Source: Anisakis pegreffii (lineage: Eukaryota > Nematoda > Chromadorea > Rhabditida > Anisakidae). Taken from it: 64,000 bases of DNA. Each line of letters begins with the position of its first letter. Position 1 is the first letter of the stretch. The notes beneath the pieces were generated by a model. The model was not told the DNA's origin. It saw nothing but the letters and a program-made list of their open reading frames with translations, and ran no database searches. The stretch lies in contig JAPYMA010000640.1 in NCBI GenBank assembly GCA_035041965.1, positions 1 to 64,000 on the forward strand, in the 5' to 3' direction. Both the position numbers and the translations under genes were made by a program. Below, in pieces: positions 35,057 to 47,557 of the stretch.

Positions 35057-35087
35057 TTTCAGGCATCTTCAGTGTTGCCTTCATCAG
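35057..35087 (-). ncRNA. Hammerhead-ribozyme-like core
   Basis: Read on the minus strand: CTGATGA (35087-35081), a 4-bp stem AGGC/GCCT closing a 12-base loop, then GAAA (35060-35057). This is the conserved core and stem II of a hammerhead. Similar CTGATGAAGGC...GCC-GAAA segments occur in Penelope-like retroelements. I could not form a convincing stem I or find a cleavage site, so it may be a decayed or non-functional relic. Confidence 0.3.
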
Positions 35088-36184
35088 ATGGCAACCACAA
35101 AATGATGAAAAACCATGAGGAAATTTCGACGACCGGAATCACTCCAAGGAGGTATAATACAGCTGTATGATCCCATTGACCCGATTTCAATCAGACTGCC
35201 GCTCCAGTTTTTTTTCTATTGGCGTGGGATTTATGCATGAGGGGATCTGCCGAGGGGGTATCATACGAGAAGAACGAACATTCGTCGAAACAGTGATGCA
35301 TAAGTGATCGTTATATTCTCAGCGTGTTCGTTATATCCTCTCAGCATGATACATTATTTAACTGAAATGTTTAGCACCTAATAAAATGTATCGAGTTATC
35401 GCACTCATCTGAATGCACTTTGTATTTTACTATTATTATGTTACAAATTGTCATTATTATGATGTGTCATAAACCGTTTTTTTTCACGCAGTTTGGACCT
35501 TTGCTCAGTACTGAAAATGCGAATACGATTCTTTGTGATCGTTTCAAATCTCAAAGTTCCCATATCTGGCCAAATGTCGGTCACATTACGTGGTTGCATT
35601 TTTTCTCTTTAATCAACTTTTTTTCGCATCCGGTCATACACCACTCTTGAATATTTCAATAAAACCAGATATCAAGCTCTTGAATGGATTAGCATAACGT
35701 GGTGTTCAGAAACGATTATCAGAAAGAGACGATTGATAGTGCCTCATTCATTCATTAAACAAAATTCTCCAGTTGTATGCACTAAAAAAAATGATGTCCT
35801 TTCCATGACAGAGTCGCTGAATTGCGGTGAGGAATACATTGATGCTATTAGGATAGAGATGAAAAGGTGAAGTGAAAAAACCGAACCGGTAAAGAATGTT
35901 TTATCCGCGGGGAAGGAACGAAGTGGAGTGGGCGAAGGGAATTCGAAACTGTGAGAAAGGAACGAAAGTGAATGAATGAGAAGGGAGTGAAGAAAGAATC
36001 CCAACGGTTAAGTGCATGCATCATGTGCTGTATGAAACGTAGCAGTTAGACAATGCTGTCGTTCAGGAATATGTGCATACAGGTATATTGCATTGACACA
36101 CAAATACACATCCAAAATAACGTACGTCTCAGTGTATCGTCCGCTTTTTGTAGCTGTTTTAAGACAAGTTTGTTGTTGATGCAA

Positions 36185-36205
36185 TATAATAATAATAATA
36201 ATAAT
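36185..36205. repeat. (AAT)n microsatellite
   Basis: Seven AAT-type trinucleotides in a row. Confidence 0.9.
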
Positions 36206-37510
36206 GATCACCACCACTTACTTATGCATCAAGAAGTTAAATGAAATAAAATCAAATCGAATAAGATAAAATAAAATAAAACAACATCAACTAATGCACC
36301 AGCAAATACAACCACGTTTCTTTCTTCTCTCTAAATTCATTCTCCTTCCACAGGCACAGTATTCTGTCAGTTGCAAATGCCCATCATCGTTTCTATGCTG
36401 ATCTATCAGAATAAATGCCACCTTTATTCATTTAACCTTTATTTCTTTTCGTCATTCTCTTTCCTCACCTGTGCACAACCTCAGCAATAAACAACTTTTT
36501 AAACATCGTTAGGACCCGCTTACCGCCTCACTGAAACCGACGACGATGAATTATAGCTGCGTTTGCGTTATGTCACAAAAAGAGCATATAAACTGACGGA
36601 GGCGCGGTTGTTATGTCAGGTATATAAGGTGCTTACCATTTCTAAAACTCATACAACCACCAACATTACCAGTTGTGCTCTCAGCCCATCAGCACCACTC
36701 CTCGAGCAACTCGACTCTCAATATTTCCGCTTCAGTTTTCGCTTACTTCATTCCACTTTCACTATACTTTCATCCAATCAAACAACCACATCGATGATAT
36801 ACTACTTATCTTAAAACAACAAAATCATTCCTGATCATAATATCAACCACTGCGTCTTCATCGTTCATTTGCTAATTCTTTAGATAATCATTCAGTGTAT
36901 GTATATACCTCTCGAATTTGTATCGCATTCTTGAATCTCTTTGCTCCTTAAGAAAACAGAACGAGACAATTTTTGGACAATCTTGGAAATTAATTTCGAA
37001 ATCAGATTCTTATCCGAAGATCCACTGTTATGATACGGTATCTAGTGAATCATTGACATCGACCATTTGTTGAAACACTTAATGATCTATGTCACCAGAT
37101 CATGAATGAACACTGCTGATTTTTGACAGCATCATACATCCTCCGGCTATAAAATATTTTGAAGCGAATTTAAAATCGTCAGAGTGCATTTCGATGCTCC
37201 ATATTTGCATGATATCTGCTACAATATAACGCTAGTGACTTCCACGTGACTAAAGCGCATCGCTGATCATACGTTCACTCGCAATTAAATAAGTTTTTAA
37301 GAAATGTTTCCCACTATTACAAAAGCTCACTGCACCAACTTTCCGAACAAAGTCTAATATTGCAAATCGCATAGTGAATGAACTAATTTAGAACCATATT
37401 CCATGAACTTCCATTTCATTGTCATCTTCTCCAATCTTTTACACGCGAATCGAATCAATCAGCAACTGAACTGTAAGTAACTCAACAAAATACCAAATTT
37501 GTTACCTAAG

Positions 37511-37516
37511 TTTCAG
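37511..37516 (+). promoter_or_regulatory. Candidate trans-splice acceptor, collagen 1
   Basis: TTTCAG eight bases before the collagen ATG at 37525. The spacing is like that of the other collagens in the window. Confidence 0.5.
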
Positions 37517-37524
37517 GCGGAAAG

Positions 37525-39068
37525 ATGAGCGTCAAGTTAATGGTCGGTCTCGCTACGGCGGGCAGCGTTTTCGTGATTATCATGTCGCTCGTCGCAGTAT
37601 GCATTATCTACAACGACATTAATAGCCTTTACGATGATGTTATGGATGAAATGGGTGAATTCAGGGTGAGTGCGTTCACAAATTCATTTGATGGTAATGC
37701 GCTAGGTATAACAACTGCTTGAATAGAATATGCCTGGATTTGTACGGAAAGTTCAGTGGGAATTGAGGAGCTCATGAGAGGTTGATGTGGGTTGCGAGTT
37801 TGCATGAGATTATGTGCATGTTATTGTCATAATTGAAAGTGGGATTCTGAAATGGGAACACAGCGAGAGAAACTCTGTTAAATGGGAAAGAAAAAGGATA
37901 AGCAATAAATGGGTTGAGAAGTAATGAATGCTGCATGAAAGCAATCACTAGAACATGGGATTTTTCATAATCGCAGTTTGTGAATGGCTGTTAGCATTCA
38001 GCTGAAATGAATTTGTCGTTTCAGATTGTTGCCGATGACACGTGGCAACGAATTTTGTTGTTGCATATGAACCCATCCGGCAAAAGTGATGCGCCACCGT
38101 CATTCGCAAGCCTCTTCGGACGTGCGAAACGTCAAATTCCTGATCGATGCCGTAAGTTACATTTGGGGTTGAGAGCGCATTGATTTGAAAGTAAACCTGG
38201 AGGATATCAGAACTGTTCCGTTGAAATCCATTGCGGTGATTGAAATAAAATGAAATTCATGCTAGAATGATTTTGTTGCAGATTGCGGTCCATCAGCTGA
38301 AGGCTGCCCAGCTGGACCACCAGGACCACGTGGTGATCCAGGAGACAAAGGACCCGATGGACCAGACGGCAAAGACGGACCACCTGGTGTTCCCGGAATT
38401 GCTACCAAACCCACATATGAGATGCCCACTGCTTGCATCGATTGCCCACCAGGACCACCTGGACCACCTGGACCTGACGGAGAGCTTGGAGAAGCCGGCC
38501 CACCAGGAAACGCTGGCCCACCGGGACGTCCAGGAAAACCCGGCCCACCAGGCCCAGCTGGCGAACCAGGAGAGCCTGGACCTGCAGGACCCGCAGGCCG
38601 TCCCGGTCAGCCAGGACCCCCAGGCAAAGATGGCAAGCGCGGAAAGGGACCGCAAGGACCAAAAGGCCCACCTGGACCCCGTGGACCACCCGGAGAGCCA
38701 GGCAAAGATGGCGAGAAGGGTGCCGATGGAGAGCCTGGAGACAAAGGTCCAGACGGAAGACCTGGACGCGATGGACGTCCCGGAAAGGATGGCCGCCCAG
38801 GACCAGTATGTATCATTCTCTTCATCTTCAGATTTGAATTACTTTTTGTGCAAATACCAAAGAATCAAGCACCAATATGATGCATTCAAACTGACAAGAA
38901 ACGCAGTGCTACATTTGAGATCAGTGAAAAAATGCGTTTATAAAATTTTCAAGCAGACAGTAATGCATATGAAAATTTCAGGCTGGCAGCGCAGGATTGC
39001 CTGGTCCAGATGCACACTACTGCCCGTGCCCGCCACGCAGCAGCGTATTCCTTCTCAAGAAACACTGA
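37525..39068 (+). CDS. Nematode cuticle collagen 1
   Basis: Four exons, 37525-37665, 38025-38151, 38282-38805 and 38982-39068 (phases 0, 1, 0), 292 residues. An N-terminal hydrophobic segment (~8-30) is followed by the cuticle-collagen N domain ([17 protein letters not shown], then DDTWQRI). The subtilisin-type site RAKR is at 80-83. A Cys pair (CHC, 89-91) precedes short Gly-X-Y blocks interrupted by a [11 protein letters not shown]ys cluster, a long Gly-X-Y region, and the C-terminal HYCPCPPRS cluster. The product is secreted, trimerised, disulphide-bonded and crosslinked into cuticle. The KDGKRGKGP lysine-rich block is shared by all three collagens here. The particular C. elegans orthologue cannot be assigned. 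Confidence 0.96.
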
Positions 39069-39168
39069 AATGCGCTCTCAGCTCATCCACCACAACGGTC
39101 TCCACTTATCATCGACTGAATACTATTCAAAACATTTTTCTCTCGAATCATGCTGTTTTTTTCGTAAA

Positions 39169-39174
39169 AATAAA
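39169..39174 (+). terminator. Polyadenylation signal, collagen 1
   Basis: AATAAA 100 bases after the stop codon. Confidence 0.6.
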
Positions 39175-42100
39175 CAGTTTCACAGCGCGTTCAATTCTAT
39201 CATTCATATCATAGTATTTCGTGTATTCATCAACAAATTAAATTTAAATTGATCATTTCATATAAATATATGTTCAGTTACTCATGCAAAACTGTCTCAC
39301 TCATTCAGCGAATTCACCAATACTAAACGAGATCATAAAAAATTCAACAATTATCTGAAAGTGCTCAGCCGCATAACATTGTGACCATGAAATAACACGC
39401 TACCAATAACTTATCCTAATGGAAACCGTCAAATGAATTCAATCCGACGAATTATCTGTTCAACTGATAAGCACTGATTTCGTGTTTTTTTTTTCAATAA
39501 TTGATTCGTATACTGCTTTTTTGACTTTCCGTTCCAACTGTCCAAGAAGTATCCTGTTATAGAACCTTCAATTTAATTTCCTTACTGTATCTATAAGTTC
39601 AGGTTTGGTACCTTGTATATCAACTCATGTGAAATTTAGTCTCGTATTGATCACCAAAGAAATTCATTTACACATTCTCATCTTGCAAAAACTTTTTCTG
39701 ATAATTTTTTCAGAAAAATTACAGAAATACTCCGAAATCACCGTATGAATGGAATGAACAAAAAGTTTATTTTACAAAAAAGTTGATTTATTTTATTAGG
39801 AGTCATTTCTCCATTCCGTTCCACTTCCATCACTCCTTGACTGCAATCGACAAGCGCACACTCATGTTCAAATAACACATCGGTTGATGTGCATTTTTTA
39901 CATTACACCGCTTTCTCTTCACAGCGATTGCTGCTTCTCGCCTCTGCAACGTTTCTTCCTTTCAAAACGAGTTTGTTGATGAATACTGGAGGATACTGTA
40001 GTGTTTAAAAGAAAAAACTGATCAGTCGGGTTACGCTGATATGTTCAGCGTTTGGTTTCGAGCGAGTTTGATCTGTACAAACGTTTGTCACTTTACCCTT
40101 CAACTGCTGCCGGTAATTTTTTTGTCAACGCAATTTATTACCAAAGTACTATTTGCTGGAATGAATGAAGAAATTACTTTTGAAATATGAACTGGAAACA
40201 TAAACTGTTGAACTTATCGGGGGGGTGTATTTGTTTGGAATGGCTGATTTGCAGCGAAACCAAAAGATACTTCTCGCTAACGGTTGAAAAATAAATTCCT
40301 CCTCTAAATTATTCAGGATGGTTCTTTCTAATTTAACTCAAGTTGTACTGACTGGTTGGAGATTTATGCTAGTCAATTCATATGGATCTCACTAGAGAGG
40401 AAAGCTATCCCAAAAACAACTAATTTTAAGTATGTCGAAGAACTGCGAGGAGAGCTTCAAGTATATTTATTGTTGCATGCGTATGGTCGAAAATATTGAG
40501 AGCGAGCATTCGAATGCATTCTGAAAATATCCGCAAGTGATTTTAGTGACATTCAATGAGACACGAAATAGATTCAGATGGTGTATGAAGATGGATGGTG
40601 ATCGAATGACACTATAATGATGTTAAGAAGCTCCGTTCGTGACTGAAGGTGTGTAAAAGAATTGCTGTGTGAATGAGTATTAACCGGTTCCCTATAATGT
40701 ACTTTCCATCAATTGTGCACATTTCTTTAAAGAATCAAACTCGTTAACCATTCATTTCTCCATTGTTACTCAACCATTTAACTGACAATAATTTCATTTC
40801 GCTCAACAGGCTGCTCTTTGGAAGGATCTATAGATTCCATAAAAACAGAAATGATACTGATGGAATAAGTGAAAGAGATTTTATCCGGATAGGAGCTTGG
40901 GGAACAATGAACGACTTCATGTGTGTTCATCACGATGAATTGCTTTGAATGTTTTGCAGGAGACAGAAAAAAGGTTGAGGGACCACTTTTAACGCCGAAA
41001 ATTCTTTGGACATTTTATAATTGCCAAAGACTTTGAACACAATCCTATACCTGATTCTGAACCTGAAGTCTGGGTCTAATTTTTTCCCTTTAGACATCTA
41101 CGAAACATGTGAGCTCAAGAACTGCCCTGGCAAAAAAAACCATTCTGTATCAAAAAAGGACATTGGAGTGGACAATGAATATGTTCAAGGCGGATTTTTC
41201 ATCCGTAGTTTCGAGAGGAGAGCAACAAACAAAAAAACCACTTGTCGGACTGTTTTTGTCAAGCAATAGAAAATGAAGAGTACACTTCATTTGTTGTTAA
41301 TTAGAAGATTTGAAGCGAATGGGTTTCGAGTTGAGCTCGTTCAGCGATGGATGAAGTGAAGTATATTATAGCAGTCGAATTCAAAACAAGGATGGCAGTT
41401 TTATTCCTAGAGTCTCAAATTCATTGCTTTCATCATTTTTCTTGCAAAAATAACAGCAATAATAGTTATCCTCACTTGCATTATTATAGTTGCTCTTATT
41501 AGTGACATTATTATTGTTATTGCTACCATTGTTATTATTACTATCATTGTTATTGTTACTGGTATTATTATTACCATATGTTGATAACATGTGTGGTATA
41601 ATTATCTATCAGCATTACCATATTGAGCACTAATCATTCTTATTATTATCCTCAACCATAAATTTGACCATGAATCACGCATCCACATCCAATCCTGGAA
41701 AGTTTTTGATTTTTTAAACAAAATTAGGTATCAGCAAGGAATTTATTCGACTACGGAAAGGGTAAACAATTTGTTGAAATATGGACAATTCAATGCCTCT
41801 CTCTGCCACAGTCCTTACTCATTCTGTTTCTTATCCCATAAAGATCGCCAGGTTTTCACCTGATTATACACCAGCATTATTGCGCAGTTTGAGGAGAATG
41901 TGACTCTTTAGTACGATTATTGTTGAATTGTCGTGTGAATGGGCAGAGTTGAAGATGTTAATGGAATTGTCTTCATGTGAATAGTTTGCTAAATTTATGA
42001 ATGTATGATTAGTTTTTAAGGATGCACCATCGAGAATAAGCCATCACGGCTAATAATAAGGCTTAATGATATAAGCAAACGACAAGGATTGGTGTTAGAA

Positions 42101-42611
42101 GCATGGAAATAATCTGCATAAGTGGTAAATTCCCAACGGAGAATTGCATAACAAAAGCACCCTAATAAGAGAGCACTGCGATAAGTAAGATAAGAATAAG
42201 AAGATTGAATAATGCTACTACTACGCCAACCAGATCTACCACAACTCATTCAATGTTATGCGACGTCTTCCAAAAGGTAACTACTCACCAAGTAGATGCT
42301 GCTTCTCAAAGACCTCTAATTGGATAAACGTTGCTTGGTGGTAGATGTGAAACGTCGTCGCTTCTTGGACACTTCATCCATCCATCCCAAAACCTTTAAC
42401 AGCTATTACATTCCACTCACTCCTATACCATTTTGCGTGCCCTCTTCAGTCGTTTCATTCACTTTTCAAATCACTCATTGATTCACGAAGAAGCTGAGTG
42501 ATCACCGTCGTGATTATATTTACTGGACACATCATTACCCATAACTGTATTTGCTGACGGACCGTACCGCTTCTGCTCAGTGATATCTATCTTTTGTCGA
42601 TAGATTCGACG
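39175..42611. other. Intergenic, no supportable gene
   Basis: Short frames at 40763-40948 and 41021-41269 lack similarity. The second begins after a plausible acceptor (TTTCCCTTTAG, about 41083-41093) and is mildly coding-like, but I could not connect it to anything. A (TTA/TTG)n repeat lies at 41480-41577. Confidence 0.4.
41480..41577. repeat. Degenerate (TTA/TTG)n trinucleotide repeat
   Basis: About 100 bases of interrupted TTATTG-type trinucleotides. The Asn-rich minus-strand frame across it is an artefact. Confidence 0.85.
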
Positions 42612-42622
42612 CTTTTTGTTAG
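42612..42622 (+). promoter_or_regulatory. Candidate trans-splice acceptor of the LRR gene
   Basis: Pyrimidine-rich CTTTTTGTTAG ending 15 bases before the LRR start codon at 42638. Confidence 0.35.
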
Positions 42623-42637
42623 AAAAGCCATTGCCAT

Positions 42638-45600
42638 ATGCAATCAACACAGTTGGACGTCATTATTTGTTTGCTGATTGTACCTTTTGCTTTGAGCAAG
42701 TGTCCAGTTGGATGTACGTGCAGTGACAAGTCGGTTATTTGCACGTAAGTATATTTATCATCCATGTGAAATGTTGAAAATTGATCATTTAGATCACTTC
42801 ACATTCGAGTTGCTTTCGATCTGGCCCGGTGAGGAGCCGTCTAGCAACGGACAAATGAATCCGTGAATTTCGATGATCTTCCTAATCCGTGATGACAATA
42901 ATCCGTGATGACAAATGAATCCATCTTCCTAAATCTGTAAAAAAGCCTAGTACGTAACAACTGATTGAACTACGACCTACAAGTTAATGTTACACTCACT
43001 TATAAACATTTTTCGCGCACCTTTCTTCTCGTCGATGTCATGGCGAAACTCAGCTTTATTTGTATGTAAAGGTACAACTAGAAGCAGTTTAAGTTCAGGT
43101 GTTAAACTCAGTCGTTTGAATCAATATTCGTCAATGTGCTGAAAGAACTTCGAAAGAGTGAATTTATGAGCAAGATTTGTGAATAAACTTTTAGCGACGA
43201 TAGGATTTGATTTATGTTCACTGACGAGTAAATTGAATTTGAATGCGAATGTATGAACTCAATTTTAGCGGTCGTCTTGATTTGGACGATGTTAACGAAT
43301 AGCTTCTGAATATGATTCACTGTTGAATATTCCTTTCACTTTAACACGACAAACTGATTGCATGTTTCTTATAAGAATCCCGAATGATATCAGTTGATAA
43401 ATTTGAAATTCACAAATTTGTCCGTAACCTTACTCGTTGCAGAATTGATGAACTAAAAATCTCTGTATACTTCGTTTAGTTCTTGTTTTTGCCCACACTC
43501 AATACTCTTAAGTGCAAGTAATCAACAACTCAATTTTGATTGCTTTTCACTTAATTTCACTCAATAGATCTCTGTTTTGCATTAATTGCATTAGTTTTTA
43601 TGGCTTCATTGAGTTCAGAAAAAAGTGCGATGAATATTCTCAATTAGTTTCAATCACATACAGCCGAAATCATTGATTTGTATTCATGCATATGAATAAT
43701 ACGTTGGATCGTGCTTTCTTGAATTGACGGTCACTGATCCAGAGTGACCAACTGATACACTAATCAACGAATTTTTATTTTTCTGCATTGTTGAAGCAAT
43801 ATGGGTCGATGATAGGAATAAATGTGGAGACAATTAATGAAAGTGGTGTTCATTTGCGGAATGAAATTGTTTTCAAACGAGATTTGGAAAACGATCGGAG
43901 AGTGTGCTTCGTTTCGTTCATTGAGAAAGGGTACTTCTCCCTTCAAGAGCACAACGTATTCATTGACTGAGATTGCAAGCGCTGCTGTCGCTAAGAGGAT
44001 AATTTCTTCATTCGTTAAGAAATACGCACATTTGGATGAGCATCACATCTAACAATAATCAAAGCTTGCATTGTTACAGAGAATAGCGTTTTTTTGGTTT
44101 GTTTGGAAAATGCAACTGAATTGAATGAACGATGCATTTAAACATCCGAAAATTTAGAGACACAAACGGATCTTTTACTGGTTACAGACAGATCTTTTAT
44201 CGAACTGAATTGATCAGTACGCATCAAAATTTTCAAACTCAAATTAATATTTCAGTTAAATAATCTCGTACGCGTCATCTCAAATTTCTGGATTCGCTGT
44301 TACTGAATCGAATTGCTCGATCAGTCTGAATTCAATTAATCTACGATTTGAATTGAGTGATCAGCAAATAATGAAATTTTCAAATTCAGATTAAGATTTC
44401 ATTTGCGTAGTTCTTCTTAGTTCATCTAAAAATTCTGGATCAAAATTTTTAAAAGTTCTATTCTGCGTTTCCTAGTTAACTGGATGAATGCATACACATT
44501 CTCATAACGATGAAAGTCGAATATCAACGATGTTCATTTTTTTGCATTGCTCAAATCGCTGCTTGCAGATGCGAAGAAACGTTAGGTGGGGAATCAGGAA
44601 CGAGATTCACATTACCAAAACTTAACGGTCTCCATTTCATACATACTCTCATAATTCATACGTGTGACCTTCTGATTATACCGAATGGAACATTCGATGG
44701 TGTTGTTTTTCATCAACTCATTAAGGTTATTATTTATTATTATTAGTATTCACTGAAAAAAATCAGTCTTCTCCTCAGAAATTCGGTTTGTGATAGCGTT
44801 ACATAATGCTTTTTACAGTTGGTCGCGATCAAACAAGTGGTGCTGAGTCCGTGGACATTTCGTGGTATTTTGCGATCACCTCACGAACTGATCATCCAAG
44901 AAGCGAATTTCCATCGTATTCCAAAAAATGCATTCTCTGGCTTGTCGAATTTGAAACATATTTGGTTTCGTAATGCAACAATTGGTTCAATTGCAGCGCG
45001 TGCATTTGAGCATGTCAGCAATGTTGAATACGTTTACTTTCGTGATTCAAACATTATACAAGTCGATAATTTTGCTTTTAGTTAGTTATTCGTTATTTTG
45101 CTATTTTACTGGTGTCACCAATTTGAACTCATAGCTCATTCGTTTTTAGCACTTCGCGATTACTTTCACAATCAGTTAATCTGCAATCATTGATCATAGC
45201 ATTGTTCTTCTAAATAAGTTGTTCTTGAATTCAATTCAGTTGTGCATCCCCTGGCAGCGGTACATTTTTAAGCCTTCACTGAACATTCATCGCATTTGGT
45301 AGATATGGCTACTGTAAATGCCTCGATGTTTTGAAAAAGATCAAGCCTTCGACTCTCCAGCTGGAGGGCCGTAGCTCTCTAAGGAGTGGAGTCGAGAATC
45401 CCGGAAACCTCACAGATGCTCACGGGCTCTCGACCCAAGCCTAGTGCAAACTAGTTTTCCAGCAACTTTCAAACACTTCCTCACAAATAAAAGTAGAATT
45501 TTTCAGGTAAAATGCATGAAGTGGAAAATTTCTTCATACGTGGAAATGTGCGAATTCGTTCATTGGGTGCGATGGTGTTCAGCGATTCACAAATTGCACA

Positions 45601-47557
45601 GCTTGTGTTCGAAGATGTCCGTATGAGCACAAATGAGTTATGTTTTATTGGAGTGGAAGTGAATAAGCTGATGTTGATGCGATGCAGATGGCGTAATCGA
45701 AGAACGCGACATTTATCTCGATTCATATCGCAGTGCATCGATCACGTGCATCTAATTAATACAACTGTTGATCGATTAGCGCTTTCAACCTTCTTCAATT
45801 CAACAAAAATTCAAATTGATCAATCGACGATTGCCGAGCTATCGCCCGCCACCTCGAATCTACGTGCACGTTCAATTTATTTCTTCAAATCGACAATTAA
45901 GCAAATCACCTCAAACGCTTTCCACAATATCAATTCAATTGAGCTACTCGAAGTTGTCCAAAGCAAAATCGGTATCATATCGGAACGAGCATTTCGCAAT
46001 GCCAATATCGAAACACTGCTTTTCGACAAAAGCTCAATCGATCAAATCCATACCACAAGTTTCGAAAAAACTCGAATCAGAACACTGCAATGGAGTGAGT
46101 GTGAAATTGGTGGAATGTCAGCAAATATCTTTTTGAATACGATAATTCGACAAATTTTGATCTCAAAATCAAAAATCACTTCAATAGCAAATAATTGTTT
46201 TGCCGATTTGATACTGACAACGTTTCTCATCGTCGATTCGAAAATGTCACAGATTGGGTCCTCACCGTTTGCCAATGTCCAGGTGAGAGCATTTGTTGAA
46301 ACATAGGAACGAAGTTTATCACTTCTGTGACCATCATGAAACTTATTCACTACTGATCCACATAAGTGTTCTGAATTGAAGTATTCTAACGCCGATTCCT
46401 TTCTTTCTAATTTGGATGAACGAAATTTTGCAACTAGCAATTTTAAAAATGGTTCACTTCTAATGATCAGTTGATTGCAGGTTGAAAACCTCACACTGCA
46501 CAATAATGAATTTACATTCGGCGATTTCGGCACGATATTTGCTCAGTTGGGAGTGTTATCCTTGACGGCAACGAATAACGTGTTTGGGTGTGATCCGAAT
46601 GATTGTGAAACAAATGCGTTGTTGTTGAATAATGACGAGCGGTACATGCCGTGGTATTTTGAGAATAACAGATGCTTGAAGTCGCATGGAAAAGAGATAT
46701 GCAAACGAGAGTTGGAATGGACCGATCGAGGTGGGGTGCACTGTCGTGGACGTCATCAGATCGTTGAGTGTGTTTGCGACGGTGACACGACAAGTGACAA
46801 ATCAGTTCAACTACCTCAGACGAACGCATCAATACTGTTGATTGGTGACTGCATACAGCTACACATCAACTCAGCATCAACATCGCGTGTAACATCGCTA
46901 CACATTTATCGCATCGAAACACTTCAGTTGCTCAGATTACCACCACGTTTGAAGACACTTCAAATATTCCATTCAAGAGTGCACTTTATCAACGAAAATG
47001 CTTTTGCCTACCTCAGCATGGATCGTGTCGAAGTGATTGCGACAAACATCAACACGATTGAACGCTATGCATTCCGTGATTCTTCCGTAAAAACATTCAT
47101 ATTACGTGACAGCGCTTTACTGAACGCCGAACGTCATGCTTTTGGTAGTTCGTCAATTGAGAATTTCTATGCAGAAATTTGTAAATTTTATCGAGTTGAT
47201 AATCTTTGGTCGTATTTGAATAATGTAAGTATAAGGCAAAGCTTTATTGATAATCCAATTGAATTGATGCGTTTGAGGACGTTTTGTTTCGAAGATAGCG
47301 ATAGCGCATGCGAGTGCGTTCCCGATGAATTTATCGAAAGAAATAGATGTGAGACGAGGATCGAAAGCTGTCCTGAGAGCGATATCTCCGTGGAAAATTG
47401 GCAGACGAAGTTCTGTATGAAAGCAGATCAACACAACTCGGGTACAGCATCGGTCAAAGCTGATTCTAATCGGCGATTCTCGGTGTTGTTGATTCCCGAT
47501 TGTAACAAGCTTGCAGCCATGATATTTCTTCTCTATAGGTTTGCGGTTGTTGTATAA
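42638..47557 (+). CDS. Secreted or surface leucine-rich-repeat protein
   Basis: Five exons, 42638-42744, 44569-44725, 44819-45080, 45507-46282 and 46481-47557 (phases 2, 0, 1, 0), 792 residues. Exon 1 gives a signal peptide (1-20) and an LRR N-cap CPVGCTC. LRRs of about 22-24 residues follow (~60-460), with Ser often at the Asn position and the ending IxxIxxxAF, as in SKITSIANNCFADL. A Cys-rich inter-domain (~460-530) is followed by a second LRR set (~540-690) and a C-terminal Cys cluster (CFEDSDSACEC...C). The last ~15 residues are hydrophobic (KLAAMIFLLYRFAVVV) with no cytoplasmic tail, suggesting GPI anchoring. The architecture recalls nematode extracellular LRR-only proteins of apical matrix or neurons. 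I do not recognise the exact orthologue, and the ligand is unknown. Confidence 0.88.
44211..44440 (+). repeat. Imperfect direct repeat inside LRR intron 1
   Basis: Two ~83-base copies, 44211-44294 and 44358-44440, both starting TGATCAG and ending TTCTGGAT and sharing GAAATTTTCAAATTCA-like blocks. They are about 147 bases apart. Confidence 0.6.
45330..45460 (+). other. GC-rich hairpin-prone island in LRR intron 3
   Basis: GC-rich relative to the intron. TTCGACTC near 45355 pairs with GAGTCGA near 45390, with the palindrome CTCCAGCTGGAG inside. CTAGT...ACTAG forms another small hairpin further on. It could be a mobile-element fragment or a structured RNA; no known family fits. Confidence 0.35.

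Larger units (their letters stand above)
34358..37510. other. Intergenic between the glutamate receptor and the first collagen
   Basis: Contains a hammerhead-like motif on the minus strand (35057-35087) and an (AAT)n run at 36185-36205. A possible orphan terminal exon sits at 36513-36556 (acceptor CATCGTTAG, ending TETDDDEL-stop). The other short frames are unsupported. Confidence 0.4.

Noticed and set aside
38293..38825. Long open frames on the strand opposite the collagen Gly-X-Y exons (likewise at 54964-55385 and 58110-58747)
   Set aside because: Gly/Pro-rich codons on one strand give open Gly/Pro-like frames on the other. The coding strand is fixed by splice sites and family domains.
41381..41590. 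Asn-rich open frame on the minus strand
   Set aside because: Translation of a degenerate trinucleotide repeat.
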